The position numbers and the translations under genes were made by a program. A model generated the notes under the pieces. That model did no database searches and was not told the origin of the DNA. It saw nothing but the letters and a program-made list of their open reading frames with translations. From Nitrospira sp. SB0662_bin_26 (lineage in GTDB: Bacteria > Nitrospirota > Nitrospiria > Nitrospirales > UBA8639), in the NCBI GenBank assembly GCA_009840285.1, contig VXOF01000109.1:1-64000 (forward strand): a stretch of DNA of 64,000 nt. Reading direction: 5' to 3'. Each line of letters starts with the position of its first letter. Position 1 is the stretch's first letter. Of the stretch, positions 50,107 through 60,476 are shown in pieces.

Positions 50107-51636
50107 ATGGGAGTTGAAATTGCCATCAACATCACGCCGCAAGAAACGCGTGCGGCGGTGTTGGAGAATAAAGTGGTCACGGAACTCTACGTGGACCGCG
50201 CCAAGAAAAAAGATTTTGTCGGCAACGTCTACAAAGGCAAAGTGGTCAAAGTCCTGCCTGGCATGCAGGCCGCGTTTATTGATATCGGGCTGGACCGCGC
50301 CGCCTTTATGCACGTGTCGGATTTGTCAGTCGGTACCGAACCGGGTGATATCCTGGTCGACAGTGATGAAGATGAGAAGGGTCCGGAATTTCCGCGTCCC
50401 CGACGGCAAACGGTGCGGCCCATTCAGGAGTTGTTGGAAGAAGACCAGGAACTCGTCGTGCAGATTTCCAAAGGCCCGATCGGGACCAAAGGCCCCCGAG
50501 TGACGTCCTATTGCTCACTGCCGGGCCGTTTCCTGGTGCTCATGCCGAACGTCGATCATATCGGGATCTCACGACGCATTGCCGAGGAGGAGGAGCGCAG
50601 TCGTCTCAAAGACATCATGAAACGCATCCGGGAACCCGGGTATGGCTACATTGTCCGGACGGTGAGCGAAGGGGTCAGCGAGGAGGATCTCAAAGCCGAC
50701 GTCGGGTTCTTGACCGCCATGTGGCAAGATATCGTCAAGAAGCAGGATCGTCAGCCGGCACCCGCCGCGTTGCATATGGATTTGGACCTGACGCTCCGGG
50801 TGGTCCGCGATTTATTTACCAAGAACGTCAAGAGGCTCCTCATCGATTCGAAAGAAGAATGTGAAGCGGTCAGGGAGTTTGTCCGGCGGTACCTTCCCGA
50901 TCAGACGTCTCGCATTTACCACTACGACAAGGATGAGAGTCTGTTCGATCATTTGGGGATTGAACAGGAAATCTCTCGCGCCCTGAGCCGGAAAGTCTGG
51001 CTGAAGTCCGGCGGCCACATTGTGATCGATCATACGGAAGCCATGACGGTCATCGACGTGAACACGGGTCGGTACGTTGGAAAGCGCGATCAGGAAGAAA
51101 CGATTTTGCGAAACAACCTGGAAGCGGCCCGCGAGATCGCCTACCAGATCAAACTTCGCGGAATCGGGGGAATCATCATTATCGACTTCATCGACATGGA
51201 GCGAGGGCGGAATCGTGACAAAGTCTATCACGCCCTCGTGGACGCGATGGGCAATGATAAAGCGCGCACGCGCATTTCCCGTATCAGTGACCTGGGGTTG
51301 ATCGAGATTTCACGAGAACGCGTGCGGGAAGACCTGCTCCGGACGCTCTCCGACGTCTGCACCGATTGTGACGGTCGCGGATATACCCGATCTGCGCTCA
51401 CGGTGGTGTACGATATTTTCCGCGACGTCCGCCGAATCGGACGGGCAGCCGGGCAGCAAACCGTAGTCATCGGGGCCCATCCCCATATCGTGGAGATGCT
51501 GCAAGACACCGAGCCCGAAACGCTTGAGCAGCTTCAACGGGAATTTCAGTATCGGATCATGGTGAATGCCGACCCTCTGCTCCCTCTCGAGCAGTATGAT
51601 ATCGTGGTGTTGGGCGAAGGTGCGGGAGTCGCCTAG
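50107..51636 (+). CDS. rng: Ribonuclease G/E family
   Basis: S1-like VGNVYKGKVVKVLPGMQAAFIDIGLDRAAFMHVSDL; VIDVNTGRYVGKRDQEETILRNNLEAAREIAYQ. Confidence 0.95.
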   Translation: MGVEIAINITPQETRAAVLENKVVTELYVDRAKKKDFVGNVYKGKVVKVLPGMQAAFIDIGLDRAAFMHVSDLSVGTEPGDILVDSDEDEKGPEFPRPRRQTVRPIQELLEEDQELVVQISKGPIGTKGPRVTSYCSLPGRFLVLMPNVDHIGISRRIAEEEERSRLKDIMKRIREPGYGYIVRTVSEGVSEEDLKADVGFLTAMWQDIVKKQDRQPAPAALHMDLDLTLRVVRDLFTKNVKRLLIDSKEECEAVREFVRRYLPDQTSRIYHYDKDESLFDHLGIEQEISRALSRKVWLKSGGHIVIDHTEAMTVIDVNTGRYVGKRDQEETILRNNLEAAREIAYQIKLRGIGGIIIIDFIDMERGRNRDKVYHALVDAMGNDKARTRISRISDLGLIEISRERVREDLLRTLSDVCTDCDGRGYTRSALTVVYDIFRDVRRIGRAAGQQTVVIGAHPHIVEMLQDTEPETLEQLQREFQYRIMVNADPLLPLEQYDIVVLGEGAGVA

Positions 51637-51685
51637 CCGACCGATGCCCATCCCATCCACGTCTTGTTTGTGGTTCTGTTGAACC

Positions 51686-52807
51686 ATGGAATGGCTGGAA
51701 GCGTGGCTGATCCTGCGGTCAGTGAAGGGCGTCAGTGACGGGACCATCTGTACGCTCGTCCGGCATTTTGGCGGGCCGAAGGAGGTGCTGTCCGCTTCGG
51801 CGTCCGACTTGCGGCACGTGGCCGGATTGCGTCCTTCCGTGGTGACCGCATTGCAAAAAGAACCTGAGCCAAGTGTCGTGGCGCAAGTTCGGAAGGAAAT
51901 GCGGCTGCTCGAAAAGGGCGAAAGTGGGGTTGTCACGATTCTGGATGACGCCTATCCTCGCCGGTTGGCGATGATCCCCGACCCCCCGCCCTTGTTATAC
52001 GTGCGCGGCACGTTGCCGGCGTCCGACGATCATGCCGTCGCGATCGTGGGATCGAGAAAAGCCTCCCCGGCGGGGGCGCTCATGACGCAAGAACTCAGCC
52101 AACAATTGGCCGGCATGGGGTTGACGATCGTGAGCGGGCTGGCACGGGGAATCGACGCGGCAGCCCATCGAGGCGCGCTGGCGGCCAACGCCAGGACGAT
52201 TGCCGTCATCGGGTGTGGAGTGGATCGAACGTATCCGCCCGAACATCGACAATTACGACGGGACATTGAAGGCCATGGCGCCGTGGTATCGGAATTGCCG
52301 CTTGGGGCCCCGCCGCTGCCGCACCATTTCCCTCGTCGCAACCGGATTATCAGCGGATTGTCGTTAGGCGTGATCGTCTCGGAAGCCGATCAAAAAAGTG
52401 GCGCGTTGATCACGGCACGATTTGCGCTCGAGCAGAACCGTGAGGTCTTTGCCATTCCGGGTGCCGTCAAATCCGGAAAACATCGAGGGGCTCATGGACT
52501 CATCAAACAAGGGGCCAAACTCGTTGAAGAGGCGCGGGACGTCGTTGAAGAATTGCTCCCTCAGCTTGACGGACCCATAGGCGATCGAGTAAAGAATGCC
52601 GGTTTTCAGGAGACAACCTCTCCGAGCTTCACCCCCAAAGAACGACGCGTGCTGTCTCTGTTGCATGAAGACCCCGTGTCGATTGACGAGGTGTTAATGG
52701 AAGCGCCGTTTGATCGGGCCGAAGTGATGAGCCTGCTGCTCAGCCTGGAATTGCGAGGCTGTATACGACAGGTGCCCGGTTCCTGTTATATCAGGACGTC
52801 CTGCTGA
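51686..52807 (+). CDS. dprA: DNA processing protein DprA
   Basis: VAIVGSRKAS, SGLARGIDAAAHRGAL, HHFPRRNRIISGLS. Confidence 0.95.
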   Translation: MEWLEAWLILRSVKGVSDGTICTLVRHFGGPKEVLSASASDLRHVAGLRPSVVTALQKEPEPSVVAQVRKEMRLLEKGESGVVTILDDAYPRRLAMIPDPPPLLYVRGTLPASDDHAVAIVGSRKASPAGALMTQELSQQLAGMGLTIVSGLARGIDAAAHRGALAANARTIAVIGCGVDRTYPPEHRQLRRDIEGHGAVVSELPLGAPPLPHHFPRRNRIISGLSLGVIVSEADQKSGALITARFALEQNREVFAIPGAVKSGKHRGAHGLIKQGAKLVEEARDVVEELLPQLDGPIGDRVKNAGFQETTSPSFTPKERRVLSLLHEDPVSIDEVLMEAPFDRAEVMSLLLSLELRGCIRQVPGSCYIRTSC

Positions 52808-55461
52808 TGCCTGCCCGTACGTCCACCGCACCCGCGAAAAAGAAGGCGCGCTCCCGCGTGCCCGAAGGAGTGGGCAAGACGTTGGTCATTACCGAGAAAC
52901 CCTCGGTGGCCCGCGACATCACCAAGGCACTCGGTGGGTTTCAGAACGACAAAAACTTTTTCGAGGGGCCGGCCCACGTCGTGACGTCGGCAGTCGGTCA
53001 CATGCTCGAACTGGTTGCCCCTGAAGGCGTTGAAGTCGAGCGAGGGAAGTGGGCGCTCGCCAACCTCCCGGTGATTCCCGATCACTTTGAACTCAAACCG
53101 ATACAGAAGAATGAATCGCAACTCAAACTCATCAAGAAACTGTACGCGCGCAAAGATATTGACAGGGTCATCAACGCCTGCGATGCCGGCCGCGAGGGCG
53201 AACTGATCTTTCATTACCTGATCCGCCATTTCAAGGGATCAAAGCCGGTCCAACGCCTGTGGTTGCAATCCATGACCCCGCAGGCGATCCGCGAGGGCTT
53301 TGAGCGTCTGCGTGACGGTGAGACAGTGTTACCTCTCCAGCGTGCCGCGGTGTGTCGCTCGGAGTCCGACTGGCTCATCGGAATCAATGCCACCCGGGCG
53401 ATGACCGCACTGAATTCGAGCGGTGGCGGGTTTTCACTGACGACGGTGGGACGAGTACAGACACCGACGCTTGCGATCCTTGTCGACCGCGAGAAAGAGA
53501 TCCAGCATTTCGAGCCTCGCGAGTATTGGGAGGTCAAGGCCACCTTCGCGATTGCCTCAGGAAAGTACGAAGGGCACTGGGTTGATCCGCAGTTGCAAGC
53601 CCGGGCCAAGCAGGGCGCTGCATCCGATGGGGGCAAGGATCAACATGGCACCACCAAGCCTGAGCGCATCTGGGATAAGACCCGGGCCGAGGCCATCGTG
53701 GCGCAATGTGCGAATCGGGAGGGCACCGTGTCCGAAACCACGAAGCCATCGAGCCAGCAGCCGCCGATGCTGTTTGATCTGACGTCACTCCAGCGTGAAG
53801 CGAACCGACGGTTCGGGTTTTCGGCAAAGGCGACGCTCGGCATCGCGCAGGCCCTCTATGAACGGCACAAGGTCCTGACCTACCCGCGTACCGATTCACG
53901 GACGTTGCCCGAGGATTACCCGGACACCGCCAGGAACATTATGCAATCGCTGGGCTCTGCCAAGGCCGACCGGGGCGCTGTGTCGCCGGAGAGCGAAGAC
54001 GACCGGCCGATCAGCCACTGGGCCCGGCAGGTCCTTCACAAAAACTTCATCAATGGGAACAACAAGCGCATCTTCAACAACGCGCAAGTATCCGACCACT
54101 TTGCCATTATTCCGACCGGGGAGGTGCCGGGTAAACTGAAAGAACAGGAACGGCGCATCTATGAGCTGGTCACGCGCTCGTTCATCGCGGCCTTCTACCC
54201 TCCGGCCCGCTTTGAAAACACCGTGCGCCGCACCGTCGTTGAAGAGCAGACCTTCGAAACCCGCGGGCGGGTGTTGATCGACAGCGGCTGGTTGCAGGTC
54301 ATGGGGCGCAAGGAAAGCAACGAGACGTTACCTCCGCTGTCGGGAGCCGCCGGCGCCGAAACGGCCAGGACGGTCGAGATCGAACTGGAAGGGAAGCACA
54401 CCAAGGCTCCGCCGCGATATAACGAGGCGACCCTGCTGTCCGCGATGGAAGGCGCGGGCAAACTGATGGAGGATGATGAGCTGCGGGAAGCCCTGCAGGG
54501 TCGCGGTCTCGGCACGCCTGCGACGCGTGCGGCGATCATCGAGGAATTGATCCGCAACCGGTACATCCTGCGGGACGTCCGTGAACTGATCCCGACGGCC
54601 AAGGCCACGACGCTCCTCAGGTTGTTGCGCGCCCTCAAGATTGACGAATTGACCACGGCCGAATTGACCGGCGAGTGGGAAAAGAAACTGAAGCAGATTG
54701 AAAGCGACCAGTTCTCCTCAGAAGAGTTTATGCGGCACATTCGCAGGATGACGGCCGATATCGTCGAGGCCGCCCGGCAGTGTGACGTTGACCAGATTGA
54801 CGACGAATACGCCGTGCTCGACGTACCCTGTCCCAAGTGCGGCAAGGGTACGGTGCGGGAGAACTATCGCAAGTTCGTGTGCGAAAGCTGTGATTTCTCG
54901 ATTTGGAAATCCATCGCCGGGCGGGAGCTGTCACCCAACGAGGTGACCGTCCTGTTGCGTGACCGGCGACTCGGCCCCCTGAACGGGTTCCGCAGCCGTC
55001 TCGGCCGGGAATTTTCCGCCGAGTTGACCATCAAGGACGACTTCACCGCGGCGTTTGATTTCGGTGACACCGCCGAGGATGACGACGTTGATCCGCAGAC
55101 CTCCGACCAGGTCGGCCCCTGCCCCAAATGCCAAGCGCCGGTGCTTGATACGCCGAGACGGTACGTCTGTCGCAATGGACTCGGTGACCAACCGGCTTGT
55201 GATTTCAAAATCAGCCGGCAGATTCTGAACCGTCCGATCGCTGCCGGCGAAGTGCGACAATTGTTGGGCAACGGGAAAACCGATCTCCTGCAGGGTTTCG
55301 TGTCGAAGAAGAACAGACGCAAGTTCGCCGCCCATCTCACGCTCGACCTCGGTTCTGGTAAATTGGGTTTCGAGTTCGCCCCGCGCAAGAACGACGTGAA
55401 CGGCGACGGCAAGAACAAACAATTCGGCAGAAAGAAAGCCGCGCGAAGCTTCGGCGCGTGA
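52807..55461 (+). CDS. topB: DNA topoisomerase III with C-terminal zinc-finger-like region
   Basis: LVITEKPSVARDITKALGG, NACDAGREGELIFHY, LTYPRTDSRTLPED; C-term CPKCGKGTVRENYRKFVCESC. Confidence 0.93.
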   Translation: MPARTSTAPAKKKARSRVPEGVGKTLVITEKPSVARDITKALGGFQNDKNFFEGPAHVVTSAVGHMLELVAPEGVEVERGKWALANLPVIPDHFELKPIQKNESQLKLIKKLYARKDIDRVINACDAGREGELIFHYLIRHFKGSKPVQRLWLQSMTPQAIREGFERLRDGETVLPLQRAAVCRSESDWLIGINATRAMTALNSSGGGFSLTTVGRVQTPTLAILVDREKEIQHFEPREYWEVKATFAIASGKYEGHWVDPQLQARAKQGAASDGGKDQHGTTKPERIWDKTRAEAIVAQCANREGTVSETTKPSSQQPPMLFDLTSLQREANRRFGFSAKATLGIAQALYERHKVLTYPRTDSRTLPEDYPDTARNIMQSLGSAKADRGAVSPESEDDRPISHWARQVLHKNFINGNNKRIFNNAQVSDHFAIIPTGEVPGKLKEQERRIYELVTRSFIAAFYPPARFENTVRRTVVEEQTFETRGRVLIDSGWLQVMGRKESNETLPPLSGAAGAETARTVEIELEGKHTKAPPRYNEATLLSAMEGAGKLMEDDELREALQGRGLGTPATRAAIIEELIRNRYILRDVRELIPTAKATTLLRLLRALKIDELTTAELTGEWEKKLKQIESDQFSSEEFMRHIRRMTADIVEAARQCDVDQIDDEYAVLDVPCPKCGKGTVRENYRKFVCESCDFSIWKSIAGRELSPNEVTVLLRDRRLGPLNGFRSRLGREFSAELTIKDDFTAAFDFGDTAEDDDVDPQTSDQVGPCPKCQAPVLDTPRRYVCRNGLGDQPACDFKISRQILNRPIAAGEVRQLLGNGKTDLLQGFVSKKNRRKFAAHLTLDLGSGKLGFEFAPRKNDVNGDGKNKQFGRKKAARSFGA

Positions 55462-55546
55462 CGAGGAGTAGCGTTGTGGGGTATGTGGAAACGGTGACGA
55501 CGTTGTCACCTGGTGCGTCAACCGTCGGCGAGGCCGGCGCCCCCCG

Positions 55547-56806
55547 CTACGAGCCCACGGCGGGTTTCATGCGTGGTGACGGTTCAAGAAATTTGAACGG
55601 TTCACCGTGTTTGAGAATCACGTCCTCGGTAATCACCACTTCCTTGATCTCGGTTTGCGAGGGGATCTCGTACATGATATCGAGCATGACCTCTTCCATG
55701 ATCGCGCGAAGCCCCCGCGCCCCGGTTTTTTGCGCATGGGCTTTTCCGGCGACGGCATGGAGGGCCCCATCCGTAAATTTCAGTTTCACGTTGTCAAAGG
55801 ACAACAGCTTTTGATACTGCTTGGTTAAGGCATTCTTGGGTTCGGTCAAAATCCGGACCAACGCTTGTTCATCCAACTCTTCCAGCGTCGTCACCACCGG
55901 CAATCGCCCGATGAATTCGGGAATCAATCCGTATTGCAGCAAGTCTTCCGGTTGGATATGGGCCAGCAGGGACGCGGAGCGTTCCTGCGGCGAGGCGGAC
56001 CGGTCCGATTTGAAGCCCATGCGGTTTCGGTTCAACCGTCGTTCGATAATGGGTTCAAGACCGACAAACGCCCCGCCACAAATGACCAGGATATTCTTGG
56101 TGTCCACCTGGATGAACTCCTGATGCGGATGTTTCCGGCCGCCTTGCGGCGGCACGTTGGCCACGGTGCCTTCGATGAGTTTCAGCAGGGCCTGTTGCAC
56201 GCCTTCCCCCGACACGTCGCGGGTAATGGAGGGGCTGTCGGCCTTCCGCGTGATCTTGTCGATCTCATCGATATAAATGATGCCGCGCTCGGCGCGGTCG
56301 ACTTCATAATCCGCGGCTTGCAGCAGTTTCAGGATAATGTTCTCGACGTCTTCCCCGACGTACCCCGCTTCAGTCAAGGTGGTGGCATCGGCCAGGGTAA
56401 ACGGCACGTCCAGGTAATCGGCCAGGGTTTGAGCCAATAACGTTTTCCCGGTTCCCGTCGGCCCGATCATCAGAATGTTGCCCTTTTGGAGCTCGACGTC
56501 TCCGGTTTCATTCGCGGCGATGCGTTTATAGTGATTGTGAACGGCGACCGAGAGAATCTTTTTTGCGCGGGCCTGGTCGATGATATATTGATCCAGGTGG
56601 CGGTTGATCTCGGCGGGTTTGCGAAGTTTAGAGGAAAGGGCTTCTTTGGCCTCTTGCCATTCCTCGGCCATGATTTCGTTGCAGAGGCCCACGCATTCGT
56701 CGCAGATGTAGACGGTGGGTCCCGCAATCAGTTTACGTACCTGGTCGCGGCTTTTCCCGCAGAACGAACACCGGAGATTCTCGTCCGATTTGAGTTGTTT
56801 GGCCAT
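55547..56806 (-). CDS. clpX: ATP-dependent Clp protease ATP-binding subunit ClpX
   Basis: [18 protein letters not shown] zinc finger; [17 protein letters not shown]. Confidence 0.97.
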   Translation of the reverse strand: MAKQLKSDENLRCSFCGKSRDQVRKLIAGPTVYICDECVGLCNEIMAEEWQEAKEALSSKLRKPAEINRHLDQYIIDQARAKKILSVAVHNHYKRIAANETGDVELQKGNILMIGPTGTGKTLLAQTLADYLDVPFTLADATTLTEAGYVGEDVENIILKLLQAADYEVDRAERGIIYIDEIDKITRKADSPSITRDVSGEGVQQALLKLIEGTVANVPPQGGRKHPHQEFIQVDTKNILVICGGAFVGLEPIIERRLNRNRMGFKSDRSASPQERSASLLAHIQPEDLLQYGLIPEFIGRLPVVTTLEELDEQALVRILTEPKNALTKQYQKLLSFDNVKLKFTDGALHAVAGKAHAQKTGARGLRAIMEEVMLDIMYEIPSQTEIKEVVITEDVILKHGEPFKFLEPSPRMKPAVGS

Positions 56807-56827
56807 GGGGTACTCGACGCTCAGCGG

Positions 56828-57463
56828 TCAGGCGCCGTTCGAGCCGGCTGTCTCCTTTTCCGACGCCCTGACAATGACTTCATCGATGAGACCGTAATCC
56901 CTGGCTTCCGTGCCAGACATGAAATAATCCCGCTCGGTGTCCTGGCTGATTTTATCCAACGACTGGCCCGTGTGTTCCGCCATGATCTGGTTGAGCCGTT
57001 CGCGAATTTTCAGGATCTCGCGCGCGTGAATGTCGATCTCCGTCGCTTGTCCCTGAAATCCGCCCATGGGTTGGTGAATCATCACCCGGGCGTTGGGCAG
57101 GGCGTACCGTTTGCCTTTGGTGCCCGCCGCCAGGAGCAGCGCGCCCATGCTGGCGGCCTGACCCAAACAAATGGTCGTAATCGGAGGTTTGACGTATTGC
57201 ATGGTGTCGTAAATACCCATGCCCGCGGTCACGCTCCCGCCCGGGGAATTAATATAGAGGTTGATGTCTTTTTCCGGATCTTCGGCTTCCAGGAACAGCA
57301 ATTGCGCAATGATGAGGTTGGAGAAGACATCGTCGATAGGCGCGCCGAGAAAGATAATGCGGTCCTTCAACAGGCGGGAGTAAATATCGTACGCCCGTTC
57401 ACCGCGGTTCGTACTCTCAATGACCATTGGAATTAACATACGGTTGTACCCTTTCTGTGCCAA
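56828..57463 (-). CDS. clpP: ATP-dependent Clp protease proteolytic subunit
   Basis: [63 protein letters not shown]. Confidence 0.97.
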   Translation of the reverse strand: MAQKGYNRMLIPMVIESTNRGERAYDIYSRLLKDRIIFLGAPIDDVFSNLIIAQLLFLEAEDPEKDINLYINSPGGSVTAGMGIYDTMQYVKPPITTICLGQAASMGALLLAAGTKGKRYALPNARVMIHQPMGGFQGQATEIDIHAREILKIRERLNQIMAEHTGQSLDKISQDTERDYFMSGTEARDYGLIDEVIVRASEKETAGSNGA

Positions 57464-57481
57464 ACGGGTTTGCGGAGCGCC

Positions 57482-58807
57482 TTACCCCTGAATCACCGCA
57501 AATTGGTAAACCAGTTGAAGCGATTTCTCGGCCCGGATGCGGTCCTCGAACTCCTGCAGTGAACTTTCCCCTCCCGATTCCACCATTTTGCGGATGTCAT
57601 CCAGTGGAACTTGAAGACCCTTGGCGAGTTTGGTGAATTCCTCCTCGATCTCCTGTTCGCTGACGGAAATCCCTTCCTTGTCCGCAATGGCTTCCAAGAC
57701 CAACCCGAGCTTGACCCGTTTCTGCGCTCCCGGTGCCACCTCCTGTTGGATGCGTTTCGCTTCCTCTTCCATTTGGATTTGATCATCCATTGAGAACTTG
57801 CCGCTCTTTTTCCGTTGCTGTTCCATGACGCGTTGTCGAACCAGCGTGCGGATTTCACGTTCAACCAGGGTCTCGGGCAGATCGAAGTGATGCATTTCCA
57901 ACAGACGTTCCATGATCTGATCTTTGTAGCCTTCTTCGATATCCCGTTTGAGGACCGACTCCAATTCGGAGCGAATCACGTCTTTGAGCGCATCGAGGTT
58001 CTCATACTCCCCGCAATCTTTGGCAAATTCATCATCCAACGGAGGGAGAATTTTCTGTTTCACGCCAAGGATGGAGAGATGAAACGTCACGACTTTGCCG
58101 GCCAGCCGGGCATCCGGATGCGTGGCGGCATATTCCTGCTGAAGTTCCGCGTGGTCTCCTTCCTGTTTCCCTACCAGCGCGTCGTCGATGACGAGACCCA
58201 GCACGGGTTCCTGAGACCCCACCTTGTGGAGGTGCCCTTCCTTTTTCGAACCTTCCACCGGCTCGCCGTCGACCACACCTTCGATCGTCACGACGGCATA
58301 CAGGCCCTCAGCCAGGAGGGTGCCGGAAGGGGCGGCCTCCAGCCGCGACTGGTTGTCTCGCAATCGTTCCAGGGAGTTATCCACGTCCTGGTCGGTAATG
58401 GCCCGGGAATCGGGCTTCAAGGAGATCGGATTGGGCGGACGATAATCGCGTAATTCAATCGGCGGCTTGATTTCCACCGTAGCGGTAAAGGTCAGCGACG
58501 TGTTGCGGTGGGCTTTCATTCGCTCCATAGGAGAAATTTCAACCAGCACGGGTGCCACGCCGGCTTCCTGAATCGCCTTCTGGTAGTAAATCGGCACCAG
58601 GCGCTGAATGACGTCCTGTTCGACGGCCTTCGCGTAGCGTTTTTCCAACATGGCGACCGGCGCCTTGCCGGGCCGGAAGCCAGGGACGCGCACCTGGCGT
58701 TTCAGATCGGTATACACCCGATCGAACTCCTGGTTGACGGCGTCTTCCGGCACTTCGATTTTAAGCGCACGTTTAACCGGTCCCAATTCCGTGACTTCCA
58801 ATTTCAT
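57482..58807 (-). CDS. tig: Trigger factor
   Basis: MKLEVTELGPVKRALKIEVPEDAVNQEFDRVYTDLKRQVRVPGFRPGKAP. Confidence 0.95.
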   Translation of the reverse strand: MKLEVTELGPVKRALKIEVPEDAVNQEFDRVYTDLKRQVRVPGFRPGKAPVAMLEKRYAKAVEQDVIQRLVPIYYQKAIQEAGVAPVLVEISPMERMKAHRNTSLTFTATVEIKPPIELRDYRPPNPISLKPDSRAITDQDVDNSLERLRDNQSRLEAAPSGTLLAEGLYAVVTIEGVVDGEPVEGSKKEGHLHKVGSQEPVLGLVIDDALVGKQEGDHAELQQEYAATHPDARLAGKVVTFHLSILGVKQKILPPLDDEFAKDCGEYENLDALKDVIRSELESVLKRDIEEGYKDQIMERLLEMHHFDLPETLVEREIRTLVRQRVMEQQRKKSGKFSMDDQIQMEEEAKRIQQEVAPGAQKRVKLGLVLEAIADKEGISVSEQEIEEEFTKLAKGLQVPLDDIRKMVESGGESSLQEFEDRIRAEKSLQLVYQFAVIQG

Positions 58808-58842
58808 GTCGAGTCCGTTCGTTGATGAAAGACAGCGGGGAA

Positions 58843-58925
58843 TGGTGCGAGAGGGGGGATTTGAACCCCCACGGTCTCCCACGAGATCCTAAGTCTCGCG
58901 CGTCTGCCAGTTCCGCCACTCTCGC
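58843..58925 (-). tRNA. tRNA-Leu (anticodon UAG), CCA encoded
   Basis: gcgagagtggcggaactggcagacgcgcgagacttaggatctcgtgggagaccgtgggggttcaaatcccccctctcgcacca; class II with variable arm. Confidence 0.93.
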
Positions 58926-59104
58926 GTCTCTGAATCGTTTCCTTTTCCCTGGATAACGGCATGGCTGTACCCTCAAGTCAAGGGCTTGAGCCCTTTTGCT
59001 ATTTACCCATACGGTGCGTGGGGTGTCAACGCCCGTGCCGTCAGCCTGAACGCCAAGCGGTGGGTTCTTGCCAGAAACCAACGGAGTAGGCTAAGGTGCT
59101 CGGG

Positions 59105-59344
59105 ATGGACCTCAAAAAACTGTACCTGAACATTTACGAGCAATTCATCCAAACGCGCGAGTCCCACAAGGGGTTCCATTTTCAAGAGGAGCCGCTGAAA
59201 AGCGTGGCGCCCAAAGCGGTGTCGTTTAAGGATCGCGTCAAGTGGTGGACCCTTGACCGGCCCAGCCGGCTGAAGAAGATCGAGCAGGAACGGGACCGCC
59301 AACAGCAGGAAATTCTCGCCCTCAAGCAAAAATCATCAGGCTAA
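59105..59344 (+). CDS. Small hypothetical protein
   Basis: MDLKKLYLNIYEQFIQTRESHKGFHFQEEP; coiled-coil C-term. Confidence 0.6.
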   Translation: MDLKKLYLNIYEQFIQTRESHKGFHFQEEPLKSVAPKAVSFKDRVKWWTLDRPSRLKKIEQERDRQQQEILALKQKSSG

Positions 59345-59355
59345 TCGTCTTTCAC

Positions 59356-60186
59356 TTGCCACGACGACTCATGTCGGAGTTCGTCCCAGCGACTCTTCAA
59401 CTTTATCGTCAAGCACTCTTCGCGACCTGGCGGTCGCTGACCGGAAACTGGCTGCTCGTGCCGGCGGTCATGATCCTGGCCGTGCTCATGTACGCGGCCA
59501 CCGGATTGGCCATGGGGCTCGGTATGTTGGGAGGCTTGTTGCTGGGCGTGGCCAACGCATTTGTGGTCGGGGCGTTTCTGGGGTTACTCGAGCAGGCCGT
59601 GTTGGGCGCGCGACCCATGGTGTGGAGCGACCTGTGGGACGTGGCCGGCAGCTATTTCTGGGACGTGATCACGGTCGGCTTTATCGTATGGGTGCCCCTG
59701 CAGATTCTCGAGCTCGGCATGCAAGCTAACCCGTATGGGCCGGCGATCGTCTCAGCCGTCTTCCTGCTCCTGTTCATTTTGCTCAATCCCGTCCCCGAAC
59801 TGATTTACCAGAGCCGTGCCGGTGCCTCCCTTGAAATCCTCAAAGACAGCTACGAATTCGTCCTGGAAAATTGGATTGAATGGTTTTTGCCCCTGGTCGT
59901 GATGCTGGCGCCGTTCGGGTTGTCCTTTTTCTTTTCGATTTCGAGCCGGGGCGGCCGGCTGATTGGCTTGGATTTTTTTCAACTCCTGGGATTGCCCTTC
60001 GCCGTATTGAGCCAGTGGTTCCAGGCTCTCGGACTGTCCTCCTCGACGGCCATGATCCTGGTTCTGTGCCTGACGCCCGTCGGGACGGTCCTGATGATGC
60101 TCTTTCGCGGCCATCTCTTTAAGGCGCTGACGGGGTCGTCCCGGCGACAACGATTATTTCAACGACGCCAGTCCTTGGGGACGTGA
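59356..60186 (+). CDS. Predicted integral membrane protein
   Basis: Multiple hydrophobic spans across 276 aa. Confidence 0.7.
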   Translation: MPRRLMSEFVPATLQLYRQALFATWRSLTGNWLLVPAVMILAVLMYAATGLAMGLGMLGGLLLGVANAFVVGAFLGLLEQAVLGARPMVWSDLWDVAGSYFWDVITVGFIVWVPLQILELGMQANPYGPAIVSAVFLLLFILLNPVPELIYQSRAGASLEILKDSYEFVLENWIEWFLPLVVMLAPFGLSFFFSISSRGGRLIGLDFFQLLGLPFAVLSQWFQALGLSSSTAMILVLCLTPVGTVLMMLFRGHLFKALTGSSRRQRLFQRRQSLGT

Positions 60187-60266
60187 GGGGCTTGAACCTC
60201 ATACCTGCCAACGAGTTTTCTTGTTGGTCCGAAAAACCCATGTTAAGATGGCATGCTTCGTCGTGC

Positions 60267-60356
<90 letters not shown>

Positions 60357-60476
60357 TTTACACAGTCTCACGTAGTCTGCCTTGGTCCACGACATCCCCA
60401 CCTGTTCCATTCTAAAACCTTGATATCATTGATATTTTCATGTATACTTCCCGTAAATCCCCACAGGGACAAGGGG